The notes under the pieces: model-generated
The model's input: the letters and a program-made list of their open reading frames with translations, nothing else
Told to the model about the DNA's origin: nothing
The model's database searches: none
Assembly (NCBI GenBank): GCA_037833965.1
Contig: AP031355.1
Location: 1,079,501 to 1,143,500 of the forward strand
DNA: 64,000 nucleotides
Direction: 5' to 3'
Source of the DNA: Marchantia polymorpha subsp. ruderalis
Taxonomy: Eukaryota; Streptophyta; Marchantiopsida; Marchantiales; Marchantiaceae
Shown here: positions 20,825 through 32,407 of the stretch, in pieces
Position numbering within the stretch: position 1 is the first letter of the stretch
How the letters are laid out: each line of letters opens with the position of its first letter
Position numbers and translations under genes: made by a program

Positions 20825-23665
20825 CAATTAACTGTGGGACTGGGAAGGAGTGAGACGAGTCACACCGAGGGCATTGTCGACCCTAGTGACTGTCACGAAG
20901 TACAACTCAGTCCCGGCAAGTGCTTGAAGGTATCAAGCGCAGTGAGAGGAGACGAGCTAAGGAAAGTACAGGCGTTCCTTAGCCACTATGTCGACGTCTT
21001 CGCCTGGAAGATCGAGGACATGAAGGGGATACCTGCACGGTATGGGGAGCACCGTATCGATTTACTGGACGACTCAGTACCCATACGACAGCGCCAGTAT
21101 CGCCTCAACCCAAAGTACTCCTTGCTAGTGAAAGAGGAGATAGATAAGTACTTGAGCGCTGGTATTATTTATCCTGTGCTCAGCAGTGAGTGGGTGTCGC
21201 CGATTGTTATCGTACCCAAGAAGTTGACGGGTAAGATACGAGTGTGTCAGGATTTCCGGAAGTTGAATGCGGCAACACGCAAGGATCATCACCCGTTACC
21301 ATTCACGGATGCCATTCTAGACCATGTCGCAGGACATGAATGTTATAGCTTCCTGGATGGGTTCTCAGGTTACAATCAGGTGTCTATCCGTGAACAGGAC
21401 AAGGATAAAACTACGTTCACAACCGACTGGGGAACTTACGCATACCACAAGATGCCCTTCGGTCTGTGCAACGCGCCTGCCACCTTTCAACGGATGATGA
21501 CCAATATCTTTCAGGAACAACTGAGGAAGTTCCTGGAGATATTCATAGATGACTTCTGTGTCTTTGGGAAGCGGTCTGAACACCTAAGTCACTTGAAGCA
21601 GACCTTCGATAAATGTAGAGAATGAAGTTTATCACTGCATCCCGAGAAGTGCTTTTTCTTCATGACTAGTGGGATCTTGTTGGGTCATCGGGTCTCGGCA
21701 GAAGGCATTGCGGTGGACATCGAGAAGGTCAAGGTTATACTCGAGCTTGAGCCACCCACGAATCTAAGAGAGCTGCGAGCATTCCTGGGTCATGTGGGCT
21801 ACTACCGAAGATTCATACACATGTATGCAATACTGGCGGCGGACCTGACCAAGTTGTTGAAGAAGGACGAGCCTTATGCTTGGGGTGCGAACCAGCAGAC
21901 AGCATTTGAAGCTCTGAAAGCGAAACTCACGACTGCTCCCGTACTAAGGAGTCCAGACTGGAATCGACCATTCCATGTTTACGTTGACACTTCGGCATTC
22001 GCCATCGGTGTAGTACTGAGTCAAAAGGATGACAACAAAAAGGACTACCCGATCTACTTCGCGAGCCGACAGCTGTCTCTAGCAGAGCGGAAGTACACCA
22101 CGACGGAGAGAGAAGCGTTGGGGATGGTGTACTCCTGTAAAAAGTTCCGTCACTACCTAATCTGCTACGAGTTTGTGTTCCATGTGGACCACTACGCATT
22201 GCAACACCTAGTCAAGAAAGCCGACCTATCCGGTCGAATCGCCAGGTGGGTGTTATTACTACAAGAGTTCACCTACACAGTCCAGACCAGGAAAGGGGTG
22301 CACCACGAAAATGCGGATTACTTGTCCCGATTATGGACCCAGCCGACAGAGGAGGAATTGGTGGACGATTTTCCAGATGAAGAGTTATTTCAGTTGTCTG
22401 CAGGACATGAGTCCCGCTATGCCGACCTGTATCGATATCTGCTAACCCTCCAGTGCCCCGAGGGCATGGATTTGGAACAGCGAACTGTCTTTATTCATAA
22501 GGCAGGCCCGTATCAACTCCAGCAGGGGGTTTTGTTCAAGAAGATGGCGGATGAGCGCTTATGCAGATGCCTGGAGGAATCAGAAGTACCAAGAATAGTG
22601 AGTGCGATGCACACAGAGGAGGCGGGTGGACACTATGCCACCAGGAACACGGTCACAAAGATCCTAAATGCGGGATATTGGTGGCCGACCATGTTTAAGG
22701 ATGTTCTCGATTACATCCGCAAGTGCGACAGTTGCCAGAGGACGGGGAGACCGACGCCTACAACACGCTGGCCTCTGACTCCCATCATGCCTCTAGCACC
22801 TTTCGAAAAGTGGGGTATTGACTTTGTAGGGCCGATACAACCAGTGACTAGAAGTACACGAAGGCGCTACATTCTGGTAGCAACGGACTACGCCACCAAA
22901 ATGGTAGAGGCCAGAGCCACCAGAAGGGATGATGCTGCCACAGTGGCAGCATTCTTGTTCGAGTCAATCATCACACGCTATGGATGTCCCTTAGAGCTAG
23001 TTAGCGACCGGGGCACGCATTTTCTGAATCAGATCATCGAAGACCTGACACGGTATTTCCACATCAAGCACCGGAAGACTACTCCATACAATCCCAAGGC
23101 AAATGGACTGACGGAGAAGTCCAATGGACTGCTGTGTAAAATACTACTCAAGGTCACGGTGAATCACGCCCACGACTGGGATACGAAGTTAGCAGCCGCT
23201 CTATGGGCGTACCGCACAGCTGAGAAGATCACGACCAAACAGACACCATACTTTCTGGTGTATGGGCAACACCCGATCCTCCCGATCGAATTCGAAGTAC
23301 CCACCCATCGAACGATGGATTTGCAGAGGATGGGCGCAGAGGAGAGTCAGCTCTACAGGTTACAGGAGGTCATGCTGCTGGATGAGCGGAGAAGAGACGC
23401 CGAAGATCGCACCAGGAAAATCCAGCTCCGCCGAAAGGAGAGATACGATAAAAAGATCAAACCGGTACTCCTGCAGGCAGGTGATTTGGCATTGCTCTAC
23501 GACAGCAGGCATGCCAGATTCCCAGGCAAACTGCACCTAAGGTGGATGGGACCTTACAGGGTTGTCGAAGTCTTCCCGAATGGATCCATCCAACTTGCGG
23601 ACCTGGCCGGCGATTTGTTAGGCACCCGAGTCAACGGGTGGCGGTTGAAGAAATACCACATGTGA
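20825..23665 (+). pseudogene. pol: Pol (RT-RNase H-integrase), copy 2, same RT stop as copy 1
   Basis: Same domain order as copy 1. The TGA at 21623-21625, including its flanking substitutions, is identical to the one at 10431-10433. This dates the tandem duplication after the inactivating mutation. Downstream RNase H and integrase remain open to 23665. Confidence 0.9.
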
Positions 23666-23689
23666 GTGTTCGCGTGGGCGCTCACAATT

Positions 23690-23700
23690 GAGGAGGGGGG
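23690..23700 (+). promoter_or_regulatory. Polypurine tract, copy 2
   Basis: GAGGAGGGGGG two bases before LTR3, flanked by the same inverted repeat as copy 1. Confidence 0.85.
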
Positions 23701-23702
23701 CA

Positions 23703-26700
23703 TGTGGTACCCCACTTTTGGCAATTTTGAGGAAATTAAAACATTTTTGGAAAACTGTACCCTGGCAGCATTGTAAATAGCCTTCGGTACATCAAAACAG
23801 AGTGAATCCGGAAGATCGCGGGGATTCTCGAGGGATCTTGTAGAATCTGGGATTTGGGGTGCCGCAGCACGCACAGGCACCACCCTCCCTGCGAGCTCCG
23901 CAGTTAGGATCTCAACGGCGCAAGGCGCAAAACCCGCCTTCGGAGGTTGCGGCCGCGGCTGTAGGGAAACCCCCGTAATTAGGTAAACCCTCGGGCGCCT
24001 TGACCAAGTTAGGATCCCGTTGGAAAGAGCTCGACGCGCTGATTCCAACGAGCCCAAGATCGCTTGGAACGGACGAGGACTTAGGGAGTTATCGCTACTG
24101 GAAGAAACGGAGGCGGTCGCCCCCGGCGGAAGGATTTCGCCACCGGCGCGAATTCCGCCTGCGCGGAAGGGGGATTCAAGTTTTGTCCTATGCGCGGACG
24201 AAGGCGTTCGCCTGTGCGCAGGCGAAGTAGGGTTAGGGAAGGCGCGAAGTCCGCCTACGCACAGGCGTTCGCCTGCGCACAGGCACTTCGGCGTCGGCGG
24301 AAAATCAGCCTTGGGCCCTAGAAATGCGCCTTGTGAGGTAGAAAGTGTACGGCGCCTTCCGCGCCAGCGCAGCGCAGCGTACGTAGGAAGAGCCGCCAGA
24401 GTAATCCAATAGGTACGGACCGTGCGGACGGCACGGGTGGATGCGCTCTTGGACGGACGGAGTTGCGGCGGCGGAAGCGCCGACGGAGAGACACGGAACG
24501 GACAGACTGGACGGAGACGGCTGACCACGGTCAACGCCTTCCGCGCCAGCGCAGCGCCGCGGACGGAATTCGCCTGCGCACAGGCGAACGCCTGTGCACA
24601 GGAGGATGTTCAAGTTCCGCGCCGGCGGAGAATCCGCCGAGGCCCCTGCCTGCGCACAGGCAGGAGTTGAATTTTTGTCCGACATGCGGACACACGCGTC
24701 AAGGCAGAAGGAGATTGGCCGAGGGGCGGTACGAACAAGTGTACCGCGCAAGGCGGAAAACTCGCCTTCGGCGCTACGCCCCCATGTCCGGAGGGTGACA
24801 CGCTCGCGGAGTTCAAATCCGCCAAGTCGAGCGTGAGAGTTTAATCGACGACGGCGGAGCGTGAAGCCGCGCGTGAGAGCGAAGACCGTTCCAGCGTACA
24901 GCCGGCGCGGCCATCAAGTGAGACGTTCTTCACGACCAAGAGACGACCATGACCTTCGACCGGGCGGCGGAGAGCGTCCCATTCTTGAATTCGCGATTCC
25001 AATCTCTTGTGCGCGCTGCGCGCATCCATCTGCTGGCTGCGGAACATTCTCGTCGTCGTCGCACAGGAGATTTCTTGTTGATTGAGGGAGAAGTGAGTGC
25101 GCGTGATTTGGAATTGAGAGCGATTAGAGTTTGCCGAGAGAGAAAGAAACGCGGACAGTGCGGAAGTAGAATGAGCGGGCGAGCGAACCCCAGGAACGCA
25201 ATGACGAGACCGAGCAGATTGCGGATGGTGCCACTTCGCCTGCCGCAGAACGGGCTGCGCGCTTTCGAAGAGCGCTTAATAGCAAGAAAGCTCGATTTCT
25301 TGCTATGGGGATGGAATTACATCTGCGCGAATATGGTGCGCGAGTGGCTAGAGCCACAGGGACCACCCTCGCGCGGATTGCGTCCGCATGTCGACCGGTG
25401 GACAGTCCAAGATTGGGCGCAGGCGTTGGGAAGATGTGCTGGCATGCCAGGGCATCTCCTCTTCGACAGCGAGAGCATCAAGGTGACCAAGCAAGAAGAG
25501 GCGCAATTTGTGGAGCTGTTCAAGACCGGGAGGTCAACCAAGAATGGGTACAGGACCCGTGATTACAAGGATCGATTTCGCCGGACTTTGTCCGCAGCGC
25601 TGATGCAATTACTGCAGCCGCACCGCGCCTGCTACATCACATTGTGGCAGGTCTCTTTTGTGGAGTGCGTCATCGAGGGAACTCCAATTCACTGGGCGAG
25701 CATCCTGCACAGGGTGATGCGACAGCACGCGTTTGAGGAGAAGGGGGGAACTCTAAACCATCTTTCTCCTTTCCTCATCAATTTTTATCGACAGCGGAAT
25801 TGTTTGACAGCGGCAGAGCTTGAACATTTTCCGCCATTGTCCATCGACCATCCCGGGAAGTATGTGCGGGAGAACGAGGTCGATACTGACGCAGAGGAGT
25901 CACCGACTGCTACCCCATCAAGACGGAGGGACGAAGGACGACACACTCCCGCAGCGCGAGTGCCGCGGAAGCGGCGATGGAGGGAAGAGGCCGAAGAGGA
26001 GCAGCATCAAGAACTCTCTGCTCCCATTCGACCGCGGCCGCTGTGCGAGCCATACAGCCGGCCGAAGCAGAAGGCACGCAGACTGGTGTTACCATCTGAC
26101 AGTGCAGACACGGCGACGATTGCGACGGAGATAGGAAGTGCGTCGCCAGAGAGGCGAGAGGAAGCGCGGACGACCGCAGGAGCGACGGGCCACGCTGCAA
26201 CCTCGTCGGGAGAGAGGCCGCCTACGGGCCAAGGGCCTCCGGAGTTACCACGTGCGATGCGGACAGAGGTTCCGTTCGCGCACAGGCAAACCTCCGCGGA
26301 CGGACGAGCCTCCGCGGATCGGCGAACACAAGTGGACGTGGATCTACGCTTACGCGTGGGAAGGAGCAGTCCGCCTGTGCACAGAACACCTCCGCACGTG
26401 CCGCCTGTGCACAGGCAAGAATCACCCCCGTTCCAACGTAGGAAGGGGAAGGAGCCGGCGGAAGAACCGCCTACGAGACATCGGCCCTCGGGGCCAGACC
26501 CACCGGCGCACCACGCGCCGCAATTCGCGCCTTCGGCGCCAGGGCCTTCGAGCCGAGGAGATACGAGCAGAGAGCGTGCGGAGGCCGCACCATCGGCGGG
26601 AAGTCCGCCGATAGATGCGCCTTCGGCGGTAGGGCCTATAGGCCAAGGAGCATCGGGCGTGCGGCCCCCGGCCATGTCGCCTTCGGCGATAGATGTCCGC

Positions 26701-29065
26701 GGCGCTACGCCTGCGGCGGACAAGGCGCCGGCAAATGCGCCTGCGCACGGGCCGGGCACAGCCCCCACGGACCGATCGAGGGAGCAGCAGACGGAGGAGC
26801 GGAGTGACTGTCCGCGGGACGACATCTCGATGCGCGATGCGCAATCCAACCCCGCGCAGCCACCCTCCGCTCGATCGCCTTCGGCGACGGACGACGGCGA
26901 CAGAGAGAATGCGGTGGGCAATCAACCAGCGAGCGACGGGGATGCCGCTCGGATACATTCGCCTTCCGCCTTAGACATTTTGGCGACGAGCAGCGAGGCT
27001 GCAGCCGTGCCTTCGCAGGCAGCACACGTCGAGGACGTGCAGCCCCACTCGGGGCAGTCGCCGACGCAATCAATGGCGACTGAAATTCTCCACTCGGATG
27101 ATGAGGACGGAGGCTCCACGGAAGAAATGTCAGGAGCAGAAGACACCGAGGAGGAGGAGGAGGAAATTGTTGGAGCGCCGGCGGCGGCGCTCTCTGAGCA
27201 GGTGATTCCGTTGCTGCGGTACTTGGATCGCAAGGTCGATAAATACGCCGACCCACTCCAGCCGGGATCTTACATCGAGTTAGTGCGCAGGCGGACTCGC
27301 ACTAAAGTCCACACCAGCAAGCTATTAGCTAGAGTGGACCAGGAGTTGAGGGACTTGAAGGAGAAGCATGAGTGCTTGTGGGGACAGTACAAGCTTAATC
27401 AGAAATTCTACAAGCACTCCGAGAAGATGAAGGATGAGAAACTGGGCGAGCTCACCAAGGAGCAGGTGAAGGTCAAGGAAGCACTCAACTCTGAGCAGGC
27501 CGAGAATCGGATTTTGTCAGAGGAGCTCGTGCGACAGACGCGGTTGTTGGAACAATGTCAGCTCGCACGGCAGGCGGATGAAGAATTAATCCGCAGTCTG
27601 CAGTCAGAGTGTGGCGAATTGAGGGCGCAACGTGCTGAAGCCGAATCGCAATTAGTGACCATTGAAGAGGATCGCAGGAAGGAGGCGGATCGCACGAAGG
27701 TGGAGACGGCGAGGCGAGTCGCCCACTGTCTCAAGGGCTACGCCCACTGGGAAGTGAAGGCGCAGGAGAAACTCACACTGCGTGAGTTTGAATTGCGCGC
27801 AGCCGGGTTGTTGTCAGGCGACAGTAGGAGTCGGCGGAAGGTAGCGAAGAAGCTCGAGGCCTTTCTGTCGAAGGCACAGGATACCATGTCCGCCCTCGAG
27901 GGGGAGGTGTCCGCGGCGTTGCAGCGGTTGGGACTGCGTAGTCGAGCGGAAGAGTGGCAGGGTAGGGAGTTAGTGCGCGGCAGTCGGCCGCGCAGGAGAC
28001 GTAGTACAGGTTCCGCGGAGTGTAGTGTAGCGTGGTTCCGTGCAGGCGTGTAGCGTAGTGCAGTGTAGTGCTAGGTAGGACTTAGAAGGTATAAAATAGT
28101 TCCAGGCGTTTTGCCTGGGGTTCTTTCCCAAACTCAGAAGTATAGATCAGGAACCCATTTCCTTTGCGTGTTTGTGTCCTTGAGTTCTGTCACCACGCAC
28201 GAGGAGTTACAACTTAGCGTTCCGCATTTTGTAGCTGAAGGCCTGCGGCCGAATGTTCAGAGCTAGTACATTGGTTAGAGACTTGAGTAGTTCGGATCTG
28301 CACCTGCGGGTGACTGCCGATGCTCAGAGCCAGTGACTAGTTAGATACTTGAACAGTTTCGCCCCTACACCTTCGAGTGTTTCTTTCTGATTGTACTCCT
28401 TGGGATTTTTCCCCTGAATGCCAAAGTGAAGTTTTGCTACTTCGTGTAAGCCTTGGTTGTAAATTCAGGTTACGCTGCAGCAGGTGCCTTGAGGGTAACC
28501 CCTGTAGTATTTCTGGGAATGACAAGTGCCTGAGAATTCAAACTCTTCAATAGACTGTTGTTGTGTTACTGGAATGTTTCACAGTGAGTCCTTCAGTGCG
28601 GACCTGTGTTCTCTGCGCGTTTTGTGAGTTGAGAGTGTTGTTCACCGCGTAGGAGTGACTTCGATCCGAAGTAGGCAGTCCAAACCGGGTTTCCTACACT
28701 AGCAGCAAGCTAGTGGAAGTGTTGTAAAAGCCGGAGTTGGAAGTCACTGCCCGCAGCTTTGCCGAGTGTGCTCGCGAGAGACTTTCCCCCTGAAATCTTG
28801 AAGTAGAGGTCCTAACGGATCTCTGGGTTGTGTTTCTGTAGTTTCAGGTGTGTGTGTGTGTGTGTGTTACGCTGCACTGTGCGACCTCCGAGTGCGCTCC
28901 GAGTGGACACTTGCAGTATTTCTGGGAGTGACAGTCGCCTGAGAATTCAAACTCCTCAATAGTCTGTTAAAACGTGACACTTTGTACCCTGTGTGTTCCT
29001 CTGTCCCTGTGGGTTCGACCTTTCTACCACTATATTACAGTTTTAGCCTTTAGTGGGTTATTACA
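23703..29065 (+). mobile_element. LTR3 of element 1 (3' LTR, 5,363 bp)
   Basis: It is 33 bp shorter than LTR1 and LTR2 because of one deletion after 26384 in the palindrome cluster. A block from 25596 to 26154 carries 17 substitutions relative to LTR1, whereas the flanking parts look nearly unchanged. Sixteen of the 17 are shared with the inverted solo LTR at 32408-37767, so LTR3 is a mosaic. It ends at 29065, followed by TCAAG. TATA box at 28090-28098. Confidence 0.93.
24949..28053 (+). CDS. U3-encoded accessory protein (LTR3 copy, 1,034 aa)
   Basis: Intact. It differs from the LTR1 copy by an in-frame loss of 11 residues in the PVHR repeat, plus a few substitutions. In the diverged tract I counted 17 base changes, of which 15 are silent (S to A and A to S are the exceptions). 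As the true 3' LTR copy, this is the one that would lie at the 3' end of RNA from the second internal unit. Confidence 0.8.
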   Translation: MTFDRAAESVPFLNSRFQSLVRAARIHLLAAEHSRRRRTGDFLLIEGEVSARDLELRAIRVCRERKKRGQCGSRMSGRANPRNAMTRPSRLRMVPLRLPQNGLRAFEERLIARKLDFLLWGWNYICANMVREWLEPQGPPSRGLRPHVDRWTVQDWAQALGRCAGMPGHLLFDSESIKVTKQEEAQFVELFKTGRSTKNGYRTRDYKDRFRRTLSAALMQLLQPHRACYITLWQVSFVECVIEGTPIHWASILHRVMRQHAFEEKGGTLNHLSPFLINFYRQRNCLTAAELEHFPPLSIDHPGKYVRENEVDTDAEESPTATPSRRRDEGRHTPAARVPRKRRWREEAEEEQHQELSAPIRPRPLCEPYSRPKQKARRLVLPSDSADTATIATEIGSASPERREEARTTAGATGHAATSSGERPPTGQGPPELPRAMRTEVPFAHRQTSADGRASADRRTQVDVDLRLRVGRSSPPVHRTPPHVPPVHRQESPPFQRRKGKEPAEEPPTRHRPSGPDPPAHHAPQFAPSAPGPSSRGDTSRERAEAAPSAGSPPIDAPSAVGPIGQGASGVRPPAMSPSAIDVRGATPAADKAPANAPAHGPGTAPTDRSREQQTEERSDCPRDDISMRDAQSNPAQPPSARSPSATDDGDRENAVGNQPASDGDAARIHSPSALDILATSSEAAAVPSQAAHVEDVQPHSGQSPTQSMATEILHSDDEDGGSTEEMSGAEDTEEEEEEIVGAPAAALSEQVIPLLRYLDRKVDKYADPLQPGSYIELVRRRTRTKVHTSKLLARVDQELRDLKEKHECLWGQYKLNQKFYKHSEKMKDEKLGELTKEQVKVKEALNSEQAENRILSEELVRQTRLLEQCQLARQADEELIRSLQSECGELRAQRAEAESQLVTIEEDRRKEADRTKVETARRVAHCLKGYAHWEVKAQEKLTLREFELRAAGLLSGDSRSRRKVAKKLEAFLSKAQDTMSALEGEVSAALQRLGLRSRAEEWQGRELVRGSRPRRRRSTGSAECSVAWFRAGV

Positions 29066-29070
29066 TCAAG
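29066..29070. repeat. Target site duplication TCAAG, right copy (element 1)
   Basis: Immediately follows TTACA of LTR3 and matches 1314-1318. Confidence 0.95.
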
Positions 29071-30946
29071 TGTTTGATAAAATTCAATAAAAATATGTCA
29101 AATTGATTCACATCAATTTGACATATGTTATGAGAACAAAACTTTTTTCTCTTGAATTGTTAGATTCAGAGGTCATTGAATGAAGTTTCAGAAAGGGAAA
29201 GTTTGAAGTTAGAATAAGTGATCATATTATCTTAAGAACTCAAACAGAAAAATCTATACATGCTAGAGTTCATTATTATTTGTAATGAAGTCTATCTAGA
29301 AATCAAATGATTCATGTATTACATTCTAGAATAAAATATATGAAAAATATGTATATAAGATTTTTTTGGCAATAAGCGCTTCTTCCTTACAGCTTAAATT
29401 TAATCAAAGTTTTGTGAGTGTTGTGTTATGTCAAAGTGTCATAGGAAAATATTTGGCGTTGAAACTCACAATTATAAATATTACTTGGGTATCAAATATT
29501 TTACTTTCTATATAGTTATCTTATATATCGATTATTGATATCATTTGTGTGACTATTTATCTATTTATTTATTTATTTATAATTATCACAAAAATTTGAG
29601 ATATTTACAACTATCAAAAGTTTGAAAGTCCAAATTAAATTTCAAATCGGACACAAAATAAAATATATACAAACCAATAATACCAAAAAAAAGATTTCAG
29701 TAGTCTATTGGTTTTTTCAAAGGGATTAAGATTCTTTGTTATCACATCATTGTTTAAATTTTTCAATATATTTATTAATCTAAATGATTAAATCAAAAAA
29801 TGTTGCAGTTTCTGCTTGGTATGCAGAGCCAATTCAATACACCATATGAATTTTGGACTAAAGCTATTAATTTTGTAGTGAATTTGATCAGCCACTCTTC
29901 TTCTTTTGCAATCAATTTTTTTACTTTTTTTGAATGAAGACACATAAATAATTATAATGGCTAAAAAAATTGGATGTACAATTAAGAATTATATATTTTT
30001 GTATTAAAAAACTCAAAATCATCAATAAACTTGAATTAAATATTGTTATGAAGCATGAAATTAATTGTTAATGGATTATAACAGTTGAAAGCTAGTAAAA
30101 CTATTAATAATTCAAACTTTGGTTGATGATATATGGGTGTTCAAGTTGAAAAAATGTAATAGATGACAAGAAAAAATGTTCAAAGCTAGTTTGATAGCTA
30201 GAGGTTACAAATTATTATTTTTCCCTTATATCAAATTGTCAGGTTATTTATTCAAGTTATAAATTTGATAAATGTAATTACAACATTTTTTTATGATTTT
30301 TTGATATAGACAATGCACATGATTAAACCAATTACTTTTTGAAAGAAGTTTAAGAGAATTCGATTTTTAGATTGTCAAAATTATTATATGGATTGCATCA
30401 AGCTTGCAAGCAATGAAATTTGATGACTTTATAAAAAAACAAATTTGTTCACAAATGTATATGATACATGTGTATACATGAAAAAGTTGAATAATAAGAT
30501 AGAATTGTTGAATTATTATATGGATTGAATAACTAGTTTGAATCATGATCAATCTAGTTATTTTCTATGTGGTTATATGTTCATTATGGAAAAATATATA
30601 TATGAGAGCTAAAATTTAAATTTAAGAAGAAAAATTTGAAGAAGTTTAAGAGTAGATTGTGAATACAGAGTTTTTTTGAATCTTTAAAAAAAAAGATTAT
30701 GGTGAAATTAAGACATGTACTGTTAATGTGCTTGACAATATTAAAATGGTAGACTTTAAAGAAGTATATATTCTTTTGGAGCAGATTTCAAATGCTCTGA
30801 AATTTAAAGTTCAATTCATATAATCAATTGAAAAGAAAAAAATCATTAATATTTTATAATAAATCTTTTGGCAGATTATGTATTTGATGATATGCAGAAT
30901 ATCTGAAATTTTTTTAGTTATAGCCAAAATGATTAGATTCATGTCA
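29071..30946 (+). pseudogene. Decayed Ty1/copia integrase and reverse transcriptase
   Basis: AT-rich, with many stops and frameshifts, but copia motifs occur in the right order on the plus strand. They are a WHRR-like block near 29450; integrase core near 29630-29730 (QIGHKIKYI, then a degraded DNGGEF); integrase end at 29821-29910 (TPYEFWTKAINFVVNLI); RT start at 30131-30215 (WVFKLKK, FKASLIARGYK); YGLHQACKQ near 30383-30412; a damaged YVDD block near 30555-30590; and RFMSNP ending exactly at the insertion point of element 2. The companion RNase H continues at 53221. Too decayed to be functional. Confidence 0.75.
29093..29126. repeat. Perfect inverted repeat, 15-bp arms
   Basis: Arms 29093-29107 and 29112-29126 (ATATGTCAAATTGAT and its complement) surround a 4-base loop, in decayed DNA just right of element 1. 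No role is evident. Confidence 0.8.
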
Positions 30947-30951
30947 AATCC
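30947..30951. repeat. Target site duplication AATCC, left copy (element 2)
   Basis: AATCC precedes LTR4 and is repeated at 53216-53220 after LTR5. It lies within the copia codons for the MSNP motif. Confidence 0.95.
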
Positions 30952-31602
30952 TGTGTTACCCCACTTTTGGCAATTTTGAGGAAATTAAAACATTTTTGGA
31001 AAACTGTACCCTGGCAGCATTGTAAATAGCCTTCGGTACATCAAAACGGAGTGAATCCGGAAGATCGCGGGGATTCTCGAGGGATCTTGTAGAATCTGGG
31101 ATTTGGGGTGCAGCAGTAAGGCCGGGCACCACCCTCCCTGCGAGCTCTGCAGTTAGGATCTCTACGGCGCAAGGCGCAAAACCCGCCTTCGGAGGTTGCG
31201 TCCGCGGCGGTAGGGAAATCCTCCATAATCAGGTCAACCCTCGGGCGCCTTGACCAAGTTAGGGTCCCTTTGAAAAGAGCTCGACGCACTGATTCCAACG
31301 AGTCCAAGAACGCTTGGAACGGATGAGGACTTAGGGAGTTATCACTATTGGAAGAAACGGAGGCGGTCGCCTACGGCGGAAAGAGTTCGCCACCGGCGCG
31401 AATTCCGCCTACGCGGAAGGGGGAATCAAGTTTTGTCCTATGCGCGGACGAAGGCGTTCGCCTGTGCACAGGCGAAGTAGGGTTAGGGGAGGCGCGAAGT
31501 CCGCCTACGCACAGGCGCTCGCCTGTGCACAGGCGCTTCGGCGTCGGCGGGAAATCCGCCTTGGGCCCTAGAAATGCGCCTTGTGAGGTAGAAAGTGTAC
31601 GG

Positions 31603-31968
31603 CGCCTTCCGCGCCAGCGCAGCGCCGCGTACGGCGGAAGAGCCGCCAGAGTAAATCAAATCGGTACGGACCATGCGGACGGGACGGGTGGATGCGCTCT
31701 TGGACGGACGGAGTTGCGGCGGCGGAAGCGCCGACGAAGAGACAAGGAACGGACAGACTGGACGGAGACGGCTGACCACGGTCAACGCCTTCCGCGCCAG
31801 CGCAGCGCCGCGTACGGCGGAAGAGCCGCCAGAGTAAATCAAATCGGTACGGACCATGCGGACGGGACGGGTGGATGCGCTCTTGGACGGACGGAGTTGC
31901 GGCGGCGGAAGCGCCGACGAAGAGACAAGGAACGGACAGACTGGACGGAGACGGCTGACCACGGTCAA
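31603..31968. repeat. 183-bp tandem duplication in U3 of LTR4
   Basis: Two copies, 31603-31785 and 31786-31968, each starting CGCCTTCCGCGCCAGCGCAG; a partial third start follows at 31969. LTRs of element 1 have one copy (from 1969). The same duplication is in LTR5, so it predates insertion of element 2. Confidence 0.92.
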
Positions 31969-32402
31969 CGCCTTCCGCGCTAGCGCAGCGCCGCGCACGG
32001 AATTCGCCTGCGCACAGGCGGACGCCTGTGCACAGGAGGATGTTCAAGTCCCGCGCCGGCGGAGAATCCGCAGAGGCTCCTGCCTGCGCACAGGCAGGAG
32101 TTGAACTTTTGTCCGACATGCGGACACACGCATCAAGGCAGAGGGGGATTGGCCGAGGGGCGGTACGAACAAGTGTACCGCGCAAGGCGGAAAACTCGCC
32201 TTCGGCGCTACGCCCCCATGTCCGCGGGGTAATACGCTCGCGGAGTTCAAATCCGCCAATTCGAGCGTGAGAGTTTAAGCGACGACGGCGGAGCGTGAAG
32301 CCGCGCGTGAGAGCGAAGACCGTTCCAGCGTACAGCCGGCGCGACCATCAAGTGAGACGTTCTTCACGAGCAGGAGCCGACCATGACCTTCGACCGGGCG
32401 GC

Positions 32403-32407
32403 GGAGA
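32403..32407. repeat. Target site duplication GGAGA, left copy (solo LTR)
   Basis: GGAGA at 32403-32407 is repeated at 37768-37772. LTR5 has a single GGAGA at the equivalent place. Confidence 0.93.

Larger units (their letters stand above)
1319..29065 (+). mobile_element. Compound Ty3/gypsy element 1 (three LTRs, two internal regions)
   Basis: The order is LTR1 (1319-6714), internal 1 (6715-12510), LTR2 (12511-17906), internal 2 (17907-23702), LTR3 (23703-29065). The two repeat units have a strict 11,192-bp period and are almost identical. I saw two single-base differences between LTR1 and LTR2 and one between the gag genes, without an exhaustive alignment. LTR ends are TG...CA. The RT is of the Athila/Tat type, and no chromodomain follows the integrase. 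Both internal regions share the same stop in RT, so the duplication postdates that mutation. Unequal recombination between the two LTRs of one ancestral insertion explains both the structure and the single outer target duplication. Confidence 0.93.
30952..32407 (+). mobile_element. LTR4, left part (5' LTR of element 2)
   Basis: It begins TGTGTTACC where all other copies have TGTGGTACC. It runs to codon 9 of the U3 gene (ATG at 32383), where the inverted solo LTR interrupts it. No intact gene lies upstream of that ATG, only GC-rich palindromes and the 183-bp duplication. Confidence 0.93.
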
